Assembly: GCA_026395515.1 (NCBI GenBank)
Contig: JAPLYN010000005.1
Span: 175,521-239,520, forward strand
Direction of reading: 5' to 3'
DNA from: Candidatus Peregrinibacteria bacterium
Lineage (GTDB): Bacteria > Patescibacteriota > Gracilibacteria > UBA1369 > LOWO2-01-FULL-3
Length of the DNA: 64,000 bases
This document shows, piece after piece, positions 1 through 7,777 of this stretch. Numbering within the stretch: position 1 is the stretch's first letter; every line of letters starts with the position of its first letter. The position numbers and the translations under genes were made by a program. Below the pieces are notes generated by a model, which was not told the origin of the DNA, made no database searches, and saw nothing but the letters and a program-made list of their open reading frames with translations.

Positions 1-96
1 ATAGTATGGGTTTGGGATAAGTTAAAAGATGAACTCCCACTCAAGAAATTAACAATTTACGAAACAGACGATTATTATTGCGAATATTATGGCTAA
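1..96 (+). CDS. 6-pyruvoyl-tetrahydropterin synthase / QueD family protein, C-terminal fragment
   Basis: Open frame from the window edge to TAA at 94-96. The 31 visible residues read like the end of a PTPS/QueD protein: a Trp-rich helix, a Leu-Pro-Leu turn, then the strand 'LTIYETDD' ending in 'CEYYG', matching the conserved 'v.v.ET....a.Y' tail of the family. It overlaps folK by 8 nt, so it is the upstream member of the folate operon. PTPS-family enzymes act on dihydroneopterin triphosphate; QueD makes 6-carboxytetrahydropterin, while PTPS-III paralogues can release 6-hydroxymethyl-dihydropterin and replace FolB. The active-site residues that separate these lie outside the window. Confidence 0.7.
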   Translation: MVWVWDKLKDELPLKKLTIYETDDYYCEYYG

Positions 97-574
97 AAAT
101 AAAGCTTACCTTAGTCTTGGAAGTAACATTGAAAATAGAAAGAACAATTTAGAAATCGCAATTAAAGAAATAGAAAAACTCGGGATAATTATAAAGAAAT
201 CATCAATCTACGAAACAGAACCAGTAGACTATAAAAATCAGCCAAGTTTTCTCAACTCAGCCTTACTATTAGAAACAGATTTATCTCCAGCAGAATTAAT
301 AATTAAACTACAGGAGATAGAACACAAAATGGGAAGAGTGAAAGAAATAGAAAAAGGTCCTAGAAATATCGATCTCGACATAATATTTTACAATAACGAA
401 ATAGTAAGAGAAAAACACCTACGAATTCCACATCCTAGCTATCATAAAAGAAATTTTGTCCTCACACCACTAGCAGAAATAGAACCGGAATACACAGACC
501 CAATCAACCATAAAAGCGTTTCAAATTTAAAAGAAACAATCATAAATCCAGAAAAAGTAACACTATGGACTTAA
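89..574 (+). CDS. folK: 2-amino-4-hydroxy-6-hydroxymethyldihydropteridine pyrophosphokinase (HPPK)
   Basis: 161 aa, normal length for HPPK. It transfers pyrophosphate from ATP to 6-hydroxymethyl-dihydropterin, the step before dihydropteroate synthase. Visible hallmarks: LGSN at residues 10-13; the KMGR...KGPRNIDLD block at about 80-97, which carries the Mg/ATP-binding Asp pair; and IPHP...RNFVL at 113-125. The ATG lies inside the end of the PTPS-like gene (8-nt overlap) and the 3' end overlaps folE by 10 nt, so translation is probably coupled through the operon. Confidence 0.95.
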   Translation: MAKNKAYLSLGSNIENRKNNLEIAIKEIEKLGIIIKKSSIYETEPVDYKNQPSFLNSALLLETDLSPAELIIKLQEIEHKMGRVKEIEKGPRNIDLDIIFYNNEIVREKHLRIPHPSYHKRNFVLTPLAEIEPEYTDPINHKSVSNLKETIINPEKVTLWT

Positions 575-1125
575 AAAAAATTGCAAAATTATATCAGGAA
601 ATTCTTGTAGAAATAGGTGAAGACCCAAACCGTGAAGGGTTAGAAAAAACACCTGAAAGAATTGCAAAATCCTTCGAGAAAATTTTTGGAGGTTATAAAC
701 AGAAAGCCTCAGAAGCACTCACCCAATTCGACGGCGAAAATTATGACGAGATGATTATCTGTAACGACATAGACTTCTTCTCCACTTGTGAACACCACAT
801 GCAACCCTTTTTCGGAAAAGTTTCCATTGGATACATTCCAAATAAAAAAATAATAGGACTTTCAAAACTTCCAAGAATTGTAGAGATTTTCTCTCGCAGA
901 CTTCAAAATCAAGAACGTCTCACCATGCAAATAGCCACCACTCTCAACGAACTTCTAAAACCAAAAGGAGTGGCCGTAGTAGTGAAAGCTAAGCACCTCT
1001 GCATGATGGCCCGTGGAGTAGAAAAGCAAAATGCGTCAATGATTACATCCTCCTGCACAGGACTTTTCAAGAAAAACGCTAAAACTAGAAGCGAATTCCT
1101 CAGATTAATTAAAGAAAATCAATGA
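565..1125 (+). CDS. folE: GTP cyclohydrolase I
   Basis: 186 aa, the usual length for FolE type IA. It converts GTP to 7,8-dihydroneopterin triphosphate, the first pterin step. The zinc ligands are visible as Cys75 and His78 in 'CEHHMQPF' and Cys146 in 'KHLCMMARGV'; 'GLSKLPRIVE' (98-107) is the substrate-binding strand. It overlaps folK by 10 nt and ends in TGA inside an ATGA overlap with pabA. FolE is the upstream source of substrate for the PTPS-family enzyme encoded just before folK. Confidence 0.96.
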   Translation: MDLKKIAKLYQEILVEIGEDPNREGLEKTPERIAKSFEKIFGGYKQKASEALTQFDGENYDEMIICNDIDFFSTCEHHMQPFFGKVSIGYIPNKKIIGLSKLPRIVEIFSRRLQNQERLTMQIATTLNELLKPKGVAVVVKAKHLCMMARGVEKQNASMITSSCTGLFKKNAKTRSEFLRLIKENQ

Positions 1126-1682
1126 TTCTTATCATCGATAATTACGACTCATTTACTTATAATCTTTATCAGCAAATAGAGTCCCTCGGACAAAAATGTC
1201 TGGTTTTTAAAAATGACGAAATAACTATCAAGAAGATTAAAGAACTAAACCCAGAGAAAATCATAATTTCTCCAGGACCAAAGAGACCAGAAGATAGCGG
1301 CATCTCCAACAAAGTAGTACAAAAATTTTATACAACGAAACCTATTCTAGGAGTGTGCTTAGGTCACGAATGTATTGGACAAATTTTTAGTTCAAAGATA
1401 GTCCACGCTAAGCAAATAATGCACGGTAAAACTTCCAAAATTAACCACACTAAAGACACTATTTTTAAAGGGGTAAAAAATCCATTCGTAGCAGCTAGAT
1501 ACCACTCACTCGTCATAGACAAAACACCAAAAGAATTTGAACTAATAGCCTGGACAGACGACAACGAAATAATGGCAATCAAACACAAGAAATATCCACT
1601 CTATGGCGTTCAATTTCACCCCGAATCGTTTCTTACAACTGAGGGAAACAAAATAATGAAAAATTTTTTATATGAAATCTAA
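1122..1682 (+). CDS. pabA: aminodeoxychorismate/anthranilate synthase glutaminase subunit (component II)
   Basis: 186-aa class I glutamine amidotransferase (usual 185-195 aa). It hydrolyses glutamine to supply ammonia to the chorismate-using partner. The catalytic triad is visible: Cys79 in 'GVCLGHECIGQ', His166 and Glu168 in 'VQFHPES'. 'IIDNYDSFTYNL' at the N terminus is typical of PabA/TrpG. It starts in an ATGA overlap with folE and overlaps pabB by 11 nt. Family members are often amphibolic, but the neighbouring component I and the folate operon favour PabA. Confidence 0.92.
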   Translation: MILIIDNYDSFTYNLYQQIESLGQKCLVFKNDEITIKKIKELNPEKIIISPGPKRPEDSGISNKVVQKFYTTKPILGVCLGHECIGQIFSSKIVHAKQIMHGKTSKINHTKDTIFKGVKNPFVAARYHSLVIDKTPKEFELIAWTDDNEIMAIKHKKYPLYGVQFHPESFLTTEGNKIMKNFLYEI

Positions 1683-2829
1683 CATTCTAGAAAATTTTCA
1701 AAATCTAAAACCCACAGACAAAAACATCTGCCTTCTTCACTCAGCACAAAAAGGAATAAATATTCTGGCTACAAATCCAGTAGCAGAATTCAAAGGAAAC
1801 GATCTGGAAAAATTCAAGGAATTCGCAAAGAAAAACAAAAAAAAATTACTAATAGGATACATCTCTTACGATTCAGCTTACAACCTCTACAGCCTCAAAC
1901 CAAAGGCTAAAAACGATCTCAACCTACCTTCTATAAATTTCTTTGCCTTCGATAATTGGAAAGAAGAAATCACTACACGACAAAACAAATTCAAAACAAA
2001 AAATTTAGAAGAAAAAATTAAATTTGAAATCAAAATAAGCAAAGAAGATTACAAAAAAGCTTTCAATAAGATTAAAAATTACATCAAGGAAGGGGACATA
2101 TACCAGATAAATCTCACCCACAGACTAGAAGCAAAAACTGAAATCGCAGGCAAGGATCTCTTTCTCAAAATCGCAGAAAAAAACCCAGTAGATTATCTAG
2201 CATATTTACAAACAGACAACGCTGAAATACTTAGCGCATCACCTGAAAAATTTATTAAAATAAAAAACAACATCATCGAAACCTGCCCAATAAAAGGAAC
2301 CAGACCAAGAGGTAAAAACAAAGAAGAAGATCTCGAATTATCTAAAGAATTAATTGCCAGCGAGAAAGAAGCCTCAGAATTAAACATGATCACCGACCTC
2401 CTCAGAAACGATCTTGGAAAGGTATGCAAAATAGGATCAGTAAAAGTAAAAGGCCACAGAATACTTCAGAAGTGTCCCACAGTTTGGCATACCTACAGTC
2501 GCATCGTTGGTGAACTAAAAACCACACCAATCGAAGCTCTTATCTCCATGCTACCAGGAGGATCCATTACAGGCTGTCCCAAGAAGAGAGCCATAGAGAT
2601 CATAGACGAATTAGAACCAACCATGCGCGGAATTTATACTGGAGTAATAGGCTACGTCATGCCAAACCAAAAGGAATTAAATTTCAGCATAGCAATTAGA
2701 ACTATCATCAAAAAAGGAGAAAATCTCTATCTTCAAGTGGGAGGAGGCATAGTAAATGACTCCAAAGAAAAAGATGAATTCGAAGAAACAATGAATAAAG
2801 CACTTTCCTTCCAAAATTTATTCAACTGA
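1672..2829 (+). CDS. pabB: aminodeoxychorismate synthase component I
   Basis: 385 aa, shorter than the usual ~450 aa because the N-terminal domain is reduced. It aminates chorismate to 4-amino-4-deoxychorismate for p-aminobenzoate. The chorismate-binding core is intact: 'GDIYQINL' (141-148), 'PIKGTRPRG' (206-214) and the 'PGGSITGCPK' block near 295-304. Lys208 in PIKGT is the residue that marks PabB rather than TrpE, which has Ala there. It ends in TGA, and its last 12 nt overlap the 3' end of the convergent DedA gene. No pabC or folP is visible in the window. Confidence 0.9.
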   Translation: MKSNILENFQNLKPTDKNICLLHSAQKGINILATNPVAEFKGNDLEKFKEFAKKNKKKLLIGYISYDSAYNLYSLKPKAKNDLNLPSINFFAFDNWKEEITTRQNKFKTKNLEEKIKFEIKISKEDYKKAFNKIKNYIKEGDIYQINLTHRLEAKTEIAGKDLFLKIAEKNPVDYLAYLQTDNAEILSASPEKFIKIKNNIIETCPIKGTRPRGKNKEEDLELSKELIASEKEASELNMITDLLRNDLGKVCKIGSVKVKGHRILQKCPTVWHTYSRIVGELKTTPIEALISMLPGGSITGCPKKRAIEIIDELEPTMRGIYTGVIGYVMPNQKELNFSIAIRTIIKKGENLYLQVGGGIVNDSKEKDEFEETMNKALSFQNLFN

Positions 2830-3447
2830 TATTTTTCTAGAAGCAACTACCTTCCTCAATATCAACACCAATACAACCAAAATAACCAAAGCAATTATAC
2901 CTATAGTTATTTCTTTATAGTAACTTTCTAGCAACGCCTGATTCTCACCAAAGAAATAACCCAAAGCAGCCAACATAGAGAGAGAAACAGCTGTTCCTAA
3001 AATGGTATAAATAGAAAAACTAACTAAATTCATTCCCACAAAACCTGCCGGCAAAGAAATCAAATGCCTAATAACTGGAATCATTCTTCCAATAAAAGTA
3101 GACGCTTCACCATATTTCAAAAAATAACCTTCAGCTTTAACCAAAGACTCTCTATTCAAAAAGAAAAAACGCGCCCAAGGCTTATCCACTAAAGAATAAA
3201 TAAGTTTTTTACCTAAGAAATGAGCTATTAGATAATTAAACAACGCTCCCACCAAACTTCCCAAAACACCAAACACCACAATCAAATAAACATTCATCTT
3301 TCCTTGATAGGCTAAATAAGCCGCCGGAGTAATAATCAATTCTGCTGGCAAAGGAACAAAAGAGCTTTCGATTGCCATGGCAACGAAAATCCCCAAATAA
3401 CCCCAACTTAGGACTATTTCGAGCAATTGATTGATTAAACTTTGCAT
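2818..3447 (-). CDS. DedA family membrane protein
   Basis: 209 aa from the ATG at 3447. A longer reading from 3462 would run into the tRNA-Leu gene and is rejected. The order of hydrophobic segments, the early 'ESSFVPLPAELI' re-entrant motif, and the later 'GRMIPVIRHLISLPAG' block (conserved Arg-Pro and Gly residues) are the DedA/VTT signature. Members are inner-membrane proteins linked to lipid carrier recycling and envelope homeostasis; the substrate here is unknown. The gene starts 5 nt after the end of tRNA-Leu(CAA) on the same strand, so it is probably co-transcribed with it. Confidence 0.88.
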   Translation of the reverse strand: MQSLINQLLEIVLSWGYLGIFVAMAIESSFVPLPAELIITPAAYLAYQGKMNVYLIVVFGVLGSLVGALFNYLIAHFLGKKLIYSLVDKPWARFFFLNRESLVKAEGYFLKYGEASTFIGRMIPVIRHLISLPAGFVGMNLVSFSIYTILGTAVSLSMLAALGYFFGENQALLESYYKEITIGIIALVILVVLVLILRKVVASRKISVE

Positions 3448-3452
3448 ATGTA

Positions 3453-3539
3453 TGGTGCCCAAGGAGGGACTTGAACCCTCACGATGTTGCCAACACTAGA
3501 TTTTGAGTCTAGCGCGTCTACCAGTTCCGCCACCTGGGC
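3453..3539 (-). tRNA. tRNA-Leu (anticodon CAA), CCA encoded
   Basis: Read on the minus strand: acceptor GCCCAGG paired with CTTGGGC, discriminator A, then an encoded CCA (3453-3455). The anticodon stem CTAGA/TCTAG encloses the loop CTCAAAA, giving anticodon CAA. It has a long variable arm (class II tRNA) and a T-loop GGTTCAAGTCC. It decodes UUG. Confidence 0.96.
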
Positions 3540-3604
3540 ATAAAAATTACAAGACATAACTTAGCGCAATAATTTAAAAACTACAACAAAATCGAATAAT
3601 TCTG

Positions 3605-3610
3605 TATAAT
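3605..3610 (+). promoter_or_regulatory. -10 box (TATAAT) for obg-pth
   Basis: A consensus TATAAT lies 23 nt before the obg ATG. The -35 region (TACAAC at 3582-3587) is weak. The predicted start gives a leader of about 17 nt without a clear Shine-Dalgarno sequence. Confidence 0.5.
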
Positions 3611-3633
3611 GTAAAAAAATGTAACCCGATAAA

Positions 3634-4953
3634 ATGTTTTGCGACGAACTAAATTTAAAGATTATAGCTGGTGACGGAGGCAATGGAGCTCTTAGTTTTA
3701 GAAGAGAAAAATTTATTCCTAGAGGTGGTCCAGACGGTGGAGATGGAGGCAGAGGTGGAAATATTATTTTCCGTGCCAACGCCAACGTTAACACTTTAAG
3801 CCATCTTTCTAACCGAAAGATGTACAAGGCTGAATCTGGAGGCAAAGGAAAAGGAAACAACATGACTGGTAATGACGCCGAGGATCTAATTCTTGATGTT
3901 CCTCAAGGCACCATAATTTACACAGCAGATAAAAGCACACAGCTCGCCGACCTAAGCAAACCTAATGACATGATCATTATTGCTCAAGGAGGAAAGGGAG
4001 GTATGGGAAATCTCAGATTTACTAGTTCAACAAATCAAGCCCCACACTTCGCAGAGACAGGAGAACCAGGAGAAGAAAAAGATATTTTATTGGAACTTAA
4101 ACTGGTAGCTGACATCGGACTTATTGGATTACCATCAGTTGGAAAATCTACTTTGATCTCCGTGGTAAGCAATGCTAAACCAAAAATTGCCGCTTATCAT
4201 TTCACGACACTAATTCCTAATTTAGGAGTAGTTAATATGAATCAATTCGGTGGATCAAATATGGAATCCTTCGTTATGGCAGACATTCCTGGATTAATAG
4301 AAGGTGCAAGCGAAGGAAAAGGATTAGGTCACAAATTTCTACGCCACGTAAGCCGTACAAAATTATTAATTCATATTCTTGATTGTACATCTGCAAATGT
4401 AGAAAACGACTACAAGACAATCATGTCAGAATTAAAATTATTCGACAAAAAACTTTCCAAATTAAAACAAATCGTCGCCATCAATAAAATAGACATGTTC
4501 GACGAAGAAACTTTAAAAGAAAAAATAGAGGAAATTAAAAAGTTCACAAAAAGCACAAAAATTTATCCAATTTCTTGCATGACAAGAAAAGGATTAAAAG
4601 AATTGATGTTCCAGGCTTACAACGATCTAACAGTAATTCAAAAGAAAGAAAAGAAAGTAAGAATCGCTGCCAAGAAAAAGGAAGTAATCATACCAATCCT
4701 ACAACCACACATCGATAAAGTTAAATTCTTCATCAAAGACGTAGAAAAGACCGCAGAAAACACTATTTTCCACGTCGGAGGAAAGCGTATAGAACAATTG
4801 ATAGTTATGACCGACATCAAAAATCCTGAGGGTCTAGAGCGCATATATCACTATATGGGCCGTATGGGACTTCAAAAAGCTGTTGAGAAGAAAGGCGCTA
4901 CCTTTGGAGACGTTATAATCATTAAAGGGAAAATCGTTCCCTACAGAAGATAA
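3634..4953 (+). CDS. obg: Obg/CgtA GTPase
   Basis: 439 aa. Three domains in order: a Gly-rich Obg fold (1-158, with repeated GGxGG turns), a GTPase domain (159 to about 330) and a C-terminal OCT domain. G1 is 'GLPSVGKS' (165-172), switch II contains 'DIPGLIEGA', and G4 is 'NKID'. Obg binds the 50S subunit, acts in ribosome maturation and senses guanine nucleotides. Pth begins immediately after its stop codon, forming a two-gene translation-quality operon. Confidence 0.97.
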   Translation: MFCDELNLKIIAGDGGNGALSFRREKFIPRGGPDGGDGGRGGNIIFRANANVNTLSHLSNRKMYKAESGGKGKGNNMTGNDAEDLILDVPQGTIIYTADKSTQLADLSKPNDMIIIAQGGKGGMGNLRFTSSTNQAPHFAETGEPGEEKDILLELKLVADIGLIGLPSVGKSTLISVVSNAKPKIAAYHFTTLIPNLGVVNMNQFGGSNMESFVMADIPGLIEGASEGKGLGHKFLRHVSRTKLLIHILDCTSANVENDYKTIMSELKLFDKKLSKLKQIVAINKIDMFDEETLKEKIEEIKKFTKSTKIYPISCMTRKGLKELMFQAYNDLTVIQKKEKKVRIAAKKKEVIIPILQPHIDKVKFFIKDVEKTAENTIFHVGGKRIEQLIVMTDIKNPEGLERIYHYMGRMGLQKAVEKKGATFGDVIIIKGKIVPYRR

Positions 4954-5505
4954 ATGAAAATAGTAGTTGGATTAGGAAATGTAGGCGAAAAATATCTAAA
5001 GACACGTCACAATTGTGGATTTTTAGCCTTAGATGAATTTACTAAACAGCTAGAAACAGCTGGAATAGACGTATCCTGGAAAAATGAATCAAAATTAGAG
5101 GCTGAAGTAGCCAAAATAAACTACAACGGAGAAAAAATACTTTTAGTAAAACCTACTACCTTCATGAATCTTTCAGGAGAGGCAGTAAGCAAAATTCTCA
5201 ATTTTTATAAAGAGGAAAAATCAAACCTAGTAGTAATCTACGATGATATAGATCTTCCACTAGGGAAACTAAGAGTAAGGGAAAAAGGTTCAGCCGGAAC
5301 TCACAATGGCATGAAATCCATCATCCAATGCCTTGGAAGCGAAGATTTCAACAGAATCCGCATTGGGATAGAGAGTAGAGGAGAACTAGCCCCAAAACAG
5401 CAAGATTTGGCCGATTTCGTCCTCGGAAACTTCGGTAAAGCCGAATATCCTCTTATTTCCGAGGCTCTTAAACAAAGCATCGAGGAGTTAAAAAAGTTAC
5501 TTTAA
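4954..5505 (+). CDS. pth: peptidyl-tRNA hydrolase
   Basis: 183 aa, normal length. It cleaves peptidyl-tRNA released from stalled ribosomes. The catalytic set is visible: Asn9 in 'GLGNVG', His19 in 'TRHNCG', the Asp of 'YDDIDLPLG' and the Asn of 'GTHNGMKS'; 'VKPTTFMNLSG' is the conserved substrate-binding strand. The ATG directly abuts the obg stop (TAA-ATG), so translation is coupled. Confidence 0.97.
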   Translation: MKIVVGLGNVGEKYLKTRHNCGFLALDEFTKQLETAGIDVSWKNESKLEAEVAKINYNGEKILLVKPTTFMNLSGEAVSKILNFYKEEKSNLVVIYDDIDLPLGKLRVREKGSAGTHNGMKSIIQCLGSEDFNRIRIGIESRGELAPKQQDLADFVLGNFGKAEYPLISEALKQSIEELKKLL

Positions 5506-5528
5506 AGCACCTTCTTCATAAATTCAGC

Positions 5529-5557
5529 TTGACCAAAGAGGCATTTATCCCTAGATT
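5529..5557 (+). promoter_or_regulatory. promoter for rplU (TTGACC-N17-TAGATT)
   Basis: The -35 TTGACC (5529-5534) and -10 TAGATT (5552-5557) are separated by exactly 17 nt. The predicted start is near 5564, leaving a leader of about 20 nt before the ATG at 5584. Confidence 0.55.
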
Positions 5558-5583
5558 ATCAGGGCAAATTTAACAATAAAATC

Positions 5584-5976
5584 ATGTTCGCAATTATAGA
5601 GACAGGAGGAAAACAATACAAAGTAGAAAAAGGCGCTACACTTGAAGTAGAAAAAATGAACGTTGAAGACGGTTCTACAATCACTCTCGACAAAGTAGTT
5701 CTTATTAGCGATAACAACGATATTAAAATCGGTACTCCATACGTAGCGGGTGCTGCAGTTACTGCTAAGGTTTTAGGACTAATTAAAGGAGAAAAAATCC
5801 GTGTTTACAAGATGAAAGCTAAGGAACATTACCAGAGAACAGCAGGTCACAGACAAAAATACACAAACCTTGAAATCACAGAAATCAAATCTGAAGGTGC
5901 TGTAAGAGTAAAAGCAGAAGCAAAGAAACCAGCCGCAGTAAAAAAGGCTGCTCCAAAAAAGACTAAATCTGTTTAA
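5584..5976 (+). CDS. rplU: ribosomal protein L21
   Basis: 130 aa. It begins with the L21 signature 'MFAIIETGGKQYKVEKG' and contains 'GHRQKYTNLEI' near residue 94. The last ~20 residues form a Lys/Ala-rich tail beyond the usual ~103 aa. rpmA, the usual partner, does not follow; instead the 3' end overlaps the convergent pseudouridine synthase gene by 14 nt. Confidence 0.96.
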   Translation: MFAIIETGGKQYKVEKGATLEVEKMNVEDGSTITLDKVVLISDNNDIKIGTPYVAGAAVTAKVLGLIKGEKIRVYKMKAKEHYQRTAGHRQKYTNLEITEIKSEGAVRVKAEAKKPAAVKKAAPKKTKSV

Positions 5977-6877
5977 GCTTAGTCTCTAGATTCTTCAAAT
6001 CATCTGGCAATTCTGCCACAATAGACACCTGTTTATCTTTAACAGGTGTTTTGAATTCTACTAGGTGAGCATGAAGGAACTGTCTTCTTAGACCATATTT
6101 TTTAATGAACTTACGATTCATAGAAGGATTTCCGTAAGTTGCATCCCCAATAACAGGATGACCAATAGAAGACATATGCACTCTAATCTGATGTGTACGT
6201 CCTGTATGAATTCTCACTTCAATCAAACTCACTAAATGTTTTGGATCAAGTCTATACTCCTTCAAAACTTTATATTGAGAAATAGCCTGTCTACCAGTTC
6301 CGGCAGCCGCTAAGGACATCTTCTTTCTATGTTTATGACTTCTTTGAATAGGAGAATCAATAATTCCCTCTGGATGCTGCATAATGCCGTAAACAAGCGC
6401 TAAATACACTTTCTTTACCTCTCTTTGCTTGAACTGAGCCATTAAATAATCCAAAGCTTTCTGGTTCTTAGCCAAAATCAAAACTCCAGAAGTTTCTTTA
6501 TCTAATCTATGAACAATTCCAGGTCTTTCTGGATCAGCAAATTTAACCTTAAAATTCTGCAAACTATAATCAATAATAGTCACAGACTTATCTTCTTCAT
6601 TAATAGGATAAACAGATACACCAGCAGGTTTATTAATTACCAAACATTCCTTGTCCTCATAAAGCACAGGGAAATCAACCTTAGTCTTTTTCAAGGCAAT
6701 TTTCTTTTTTCCAGGTTTAACTAATTCAACTTTATCAGTCTCTTTAATTGTTAAACTAGACTTAGCAATCTTGCCATTCACCAAAACTTTTCCCTTTTCA
6801 ATCAGTTTCTGAGCCTGACCTCTAGTAAATTCTGGATACTTTCCTACGATGTATTTATCTAAACGATTTATTGACAT
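5963..6877 (-). CDS. RluA/RluD-family 23S rRNA pseudouridine synthase
   Basis: 304 aa from the ATG at 6877 ('MSINRLDKYI'). An in-frame upstream ATG at 6913 would overlap the regulator gene and precede the conserved start, so it is not used. The N-terminal S4 domain (about 1-60) is followed by the RluA catalytic core with 'GIVHRLDKETSGVL', where the Asp is the nucleophile, and 'RIHTGRTHQIRVH' near residue 210. It isomerises uridines in rRNA; RluD-type specificity is likely but not provable from sequence alone. Confidence 0.92.
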   Translation of the reverse strand: MSINRLDKYIVGKYPEFTRGQAQKLIEKGKVLVNGKIAKSSLTIKETDKVELVKPGKKKIALKKTKVDFPVLYEDKECLVINKPAGVSVYPINEEDKSVTIIDYSLQNFKVKFADPERPGIVHRLDKETSGVLILAKNQKALDYLMAQFKQREVKKVYLALVYGIMQHPEGIIDSPIQRSHKHRKKMSLAAAGTGRQAISQYKVLKEYRLDPKHLVSLIEVRIHTGRTHQIRVHMSSIGHPVIGDATYGNPSMNRKFIKKYGLRRQFLHAHLVEFKTPVKDKQVSIVAELPDDLKNLETKLKQI

Positions 6878-6891
6878 GCATGGATTGTAGC

Positions 6892-7668
6892 CTAAAAGTC
6901 CAATCCTTTCCATGCCAATTGAAAAATACTTTTCTGCATATTGGAAATTTCCTTACTTTGAATTATCACTCCAAACTCTTGCCCCTTCTCCAGATGGATT
7001 ATCGCCACCTTGTCATCATAAATATTCATTTCATTTTCAAACAACTGACAATATTTTGGATCCTTCAAGTATTTAACCTTCGTCAGAGCATTATCCTTTT
7101 CATAATTTTCATCAAAAAAAGCCCGAACTTCAGGAGTATCGGGCACAATTGCTGACAATGGAATTTGCTTTGTTGCTATTCGGAAATCCTTATACTCCAA
7201 TAAAAACTCCTTCAGACCGGATTGAAACCATTTATGTAAACACAAACAAGTAAAGCAATTACCCTTAGTATTCAGAGCATCATACATTACATGTTTCACT
7301 CCCTCAAGGCCCTCATGATAAGCAACAACTGGCTTAGAATAGGAATATTCGTTCATCAAAGCCCTGTACTGAGGCACTAAATTAACCAATTCATTACGAA
7401 AATAATCATAAGAACGACACTTACTATCAATATAACCAATCAAACAATTGGGATCATTCGCCACAAAATAAGTTATTGAAGACTTATTATAAAAAGCCAC
7501 AAAACCCTTTTTAGCTAAACTTTTGAGAATAGAATAAGTAGTCGTCCTATTTAACCCAACCCTCTTCGAAATAATACTTACAGGTTGATGACCCAAAGAA
7601 AGTAGACCGGTATAGATCTTCGCCTCACTCTTTGATAAGCCGATTTCGGCTAGCTTTAACTCAAGCAT
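6892..7668 (-). CDS. TrmB-like winged-helix transcriptional regulator
   Basis: 258 aa. Residues 1-70 form a winged helix-turn-helix of the TrmB type ('LAEIGLSKSEAKIYTGLLSLG', then 'RVGLNRTTTYSILKSLAKKGFV'). The C-terminal 180 residues resemble a ligand-sensing domain without an identifiable motif. TrmB proteins are commonest in archaea, where they sense sugars, but related regulators occur in CPR genomes. The gene has its own good promoter. It may be autoregulated or act on the divergent tyrS-recG side (inference). Confidence 0.75.
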   Translation of the reverse strand: MLELKLAEIGLSKSEAKIYTGLLSLGHQPVSIISKRVGLNRTTTYSILKSLAKKGFVAFYNKSSITYFVANDPNCLIGYIDSKCRSYDYFRNELVNLVPQYRALMNEYSYSKPVVAYHEGLEGVKHVMYDALNTKGNCFTCLCLHKWFQSGLKEFLLEYKDFRIATKQIPLSAIVPDTPEVRAFFDENYEKDNALTKVKYLKDPKYCQLFENEMNIYDDKVAIIHLEKGQEFGVIIQSKEISNMQKSIFQLAWKGLDF

Positions 7669-7693
7669 TCAAAAAAGTTAACAGGAAACTAAC

Positions 7694-7721
7694 AATATAA
7701 GAGTTTTTAAATTTATGTCAA
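7694..7721 (-). promoter_or_regulatory. promoter for the TrmB-like gene (TTGACA-N16-TATATT)
   Basis: On the minus strand a consensus TTGACA (7716-7721) is 16 nt from TATATT (7694-7699). The predicted start lies near 7687, about 18 nt before the ATG at 7668. Confidence 0.6.
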
Positions 7722-7777
7722 CTTTTTCTTAACAAAACAGATGTAAAATCCCAAATAAAAGATTAAAATAGGCCCAT

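Noticed and set aside
1122-2829. Reading pabA-pabB as trpG-trpE
   Set aside because: Lys208 in PIKGT and the folate operon context favour aminodeoxychorismate synthase.
3448-3462. Upstream ATG of the DedA gene
   Set aside because: It lies inside mature tRNA-Leu(CAA); the ATG at 3447 fits the family start.
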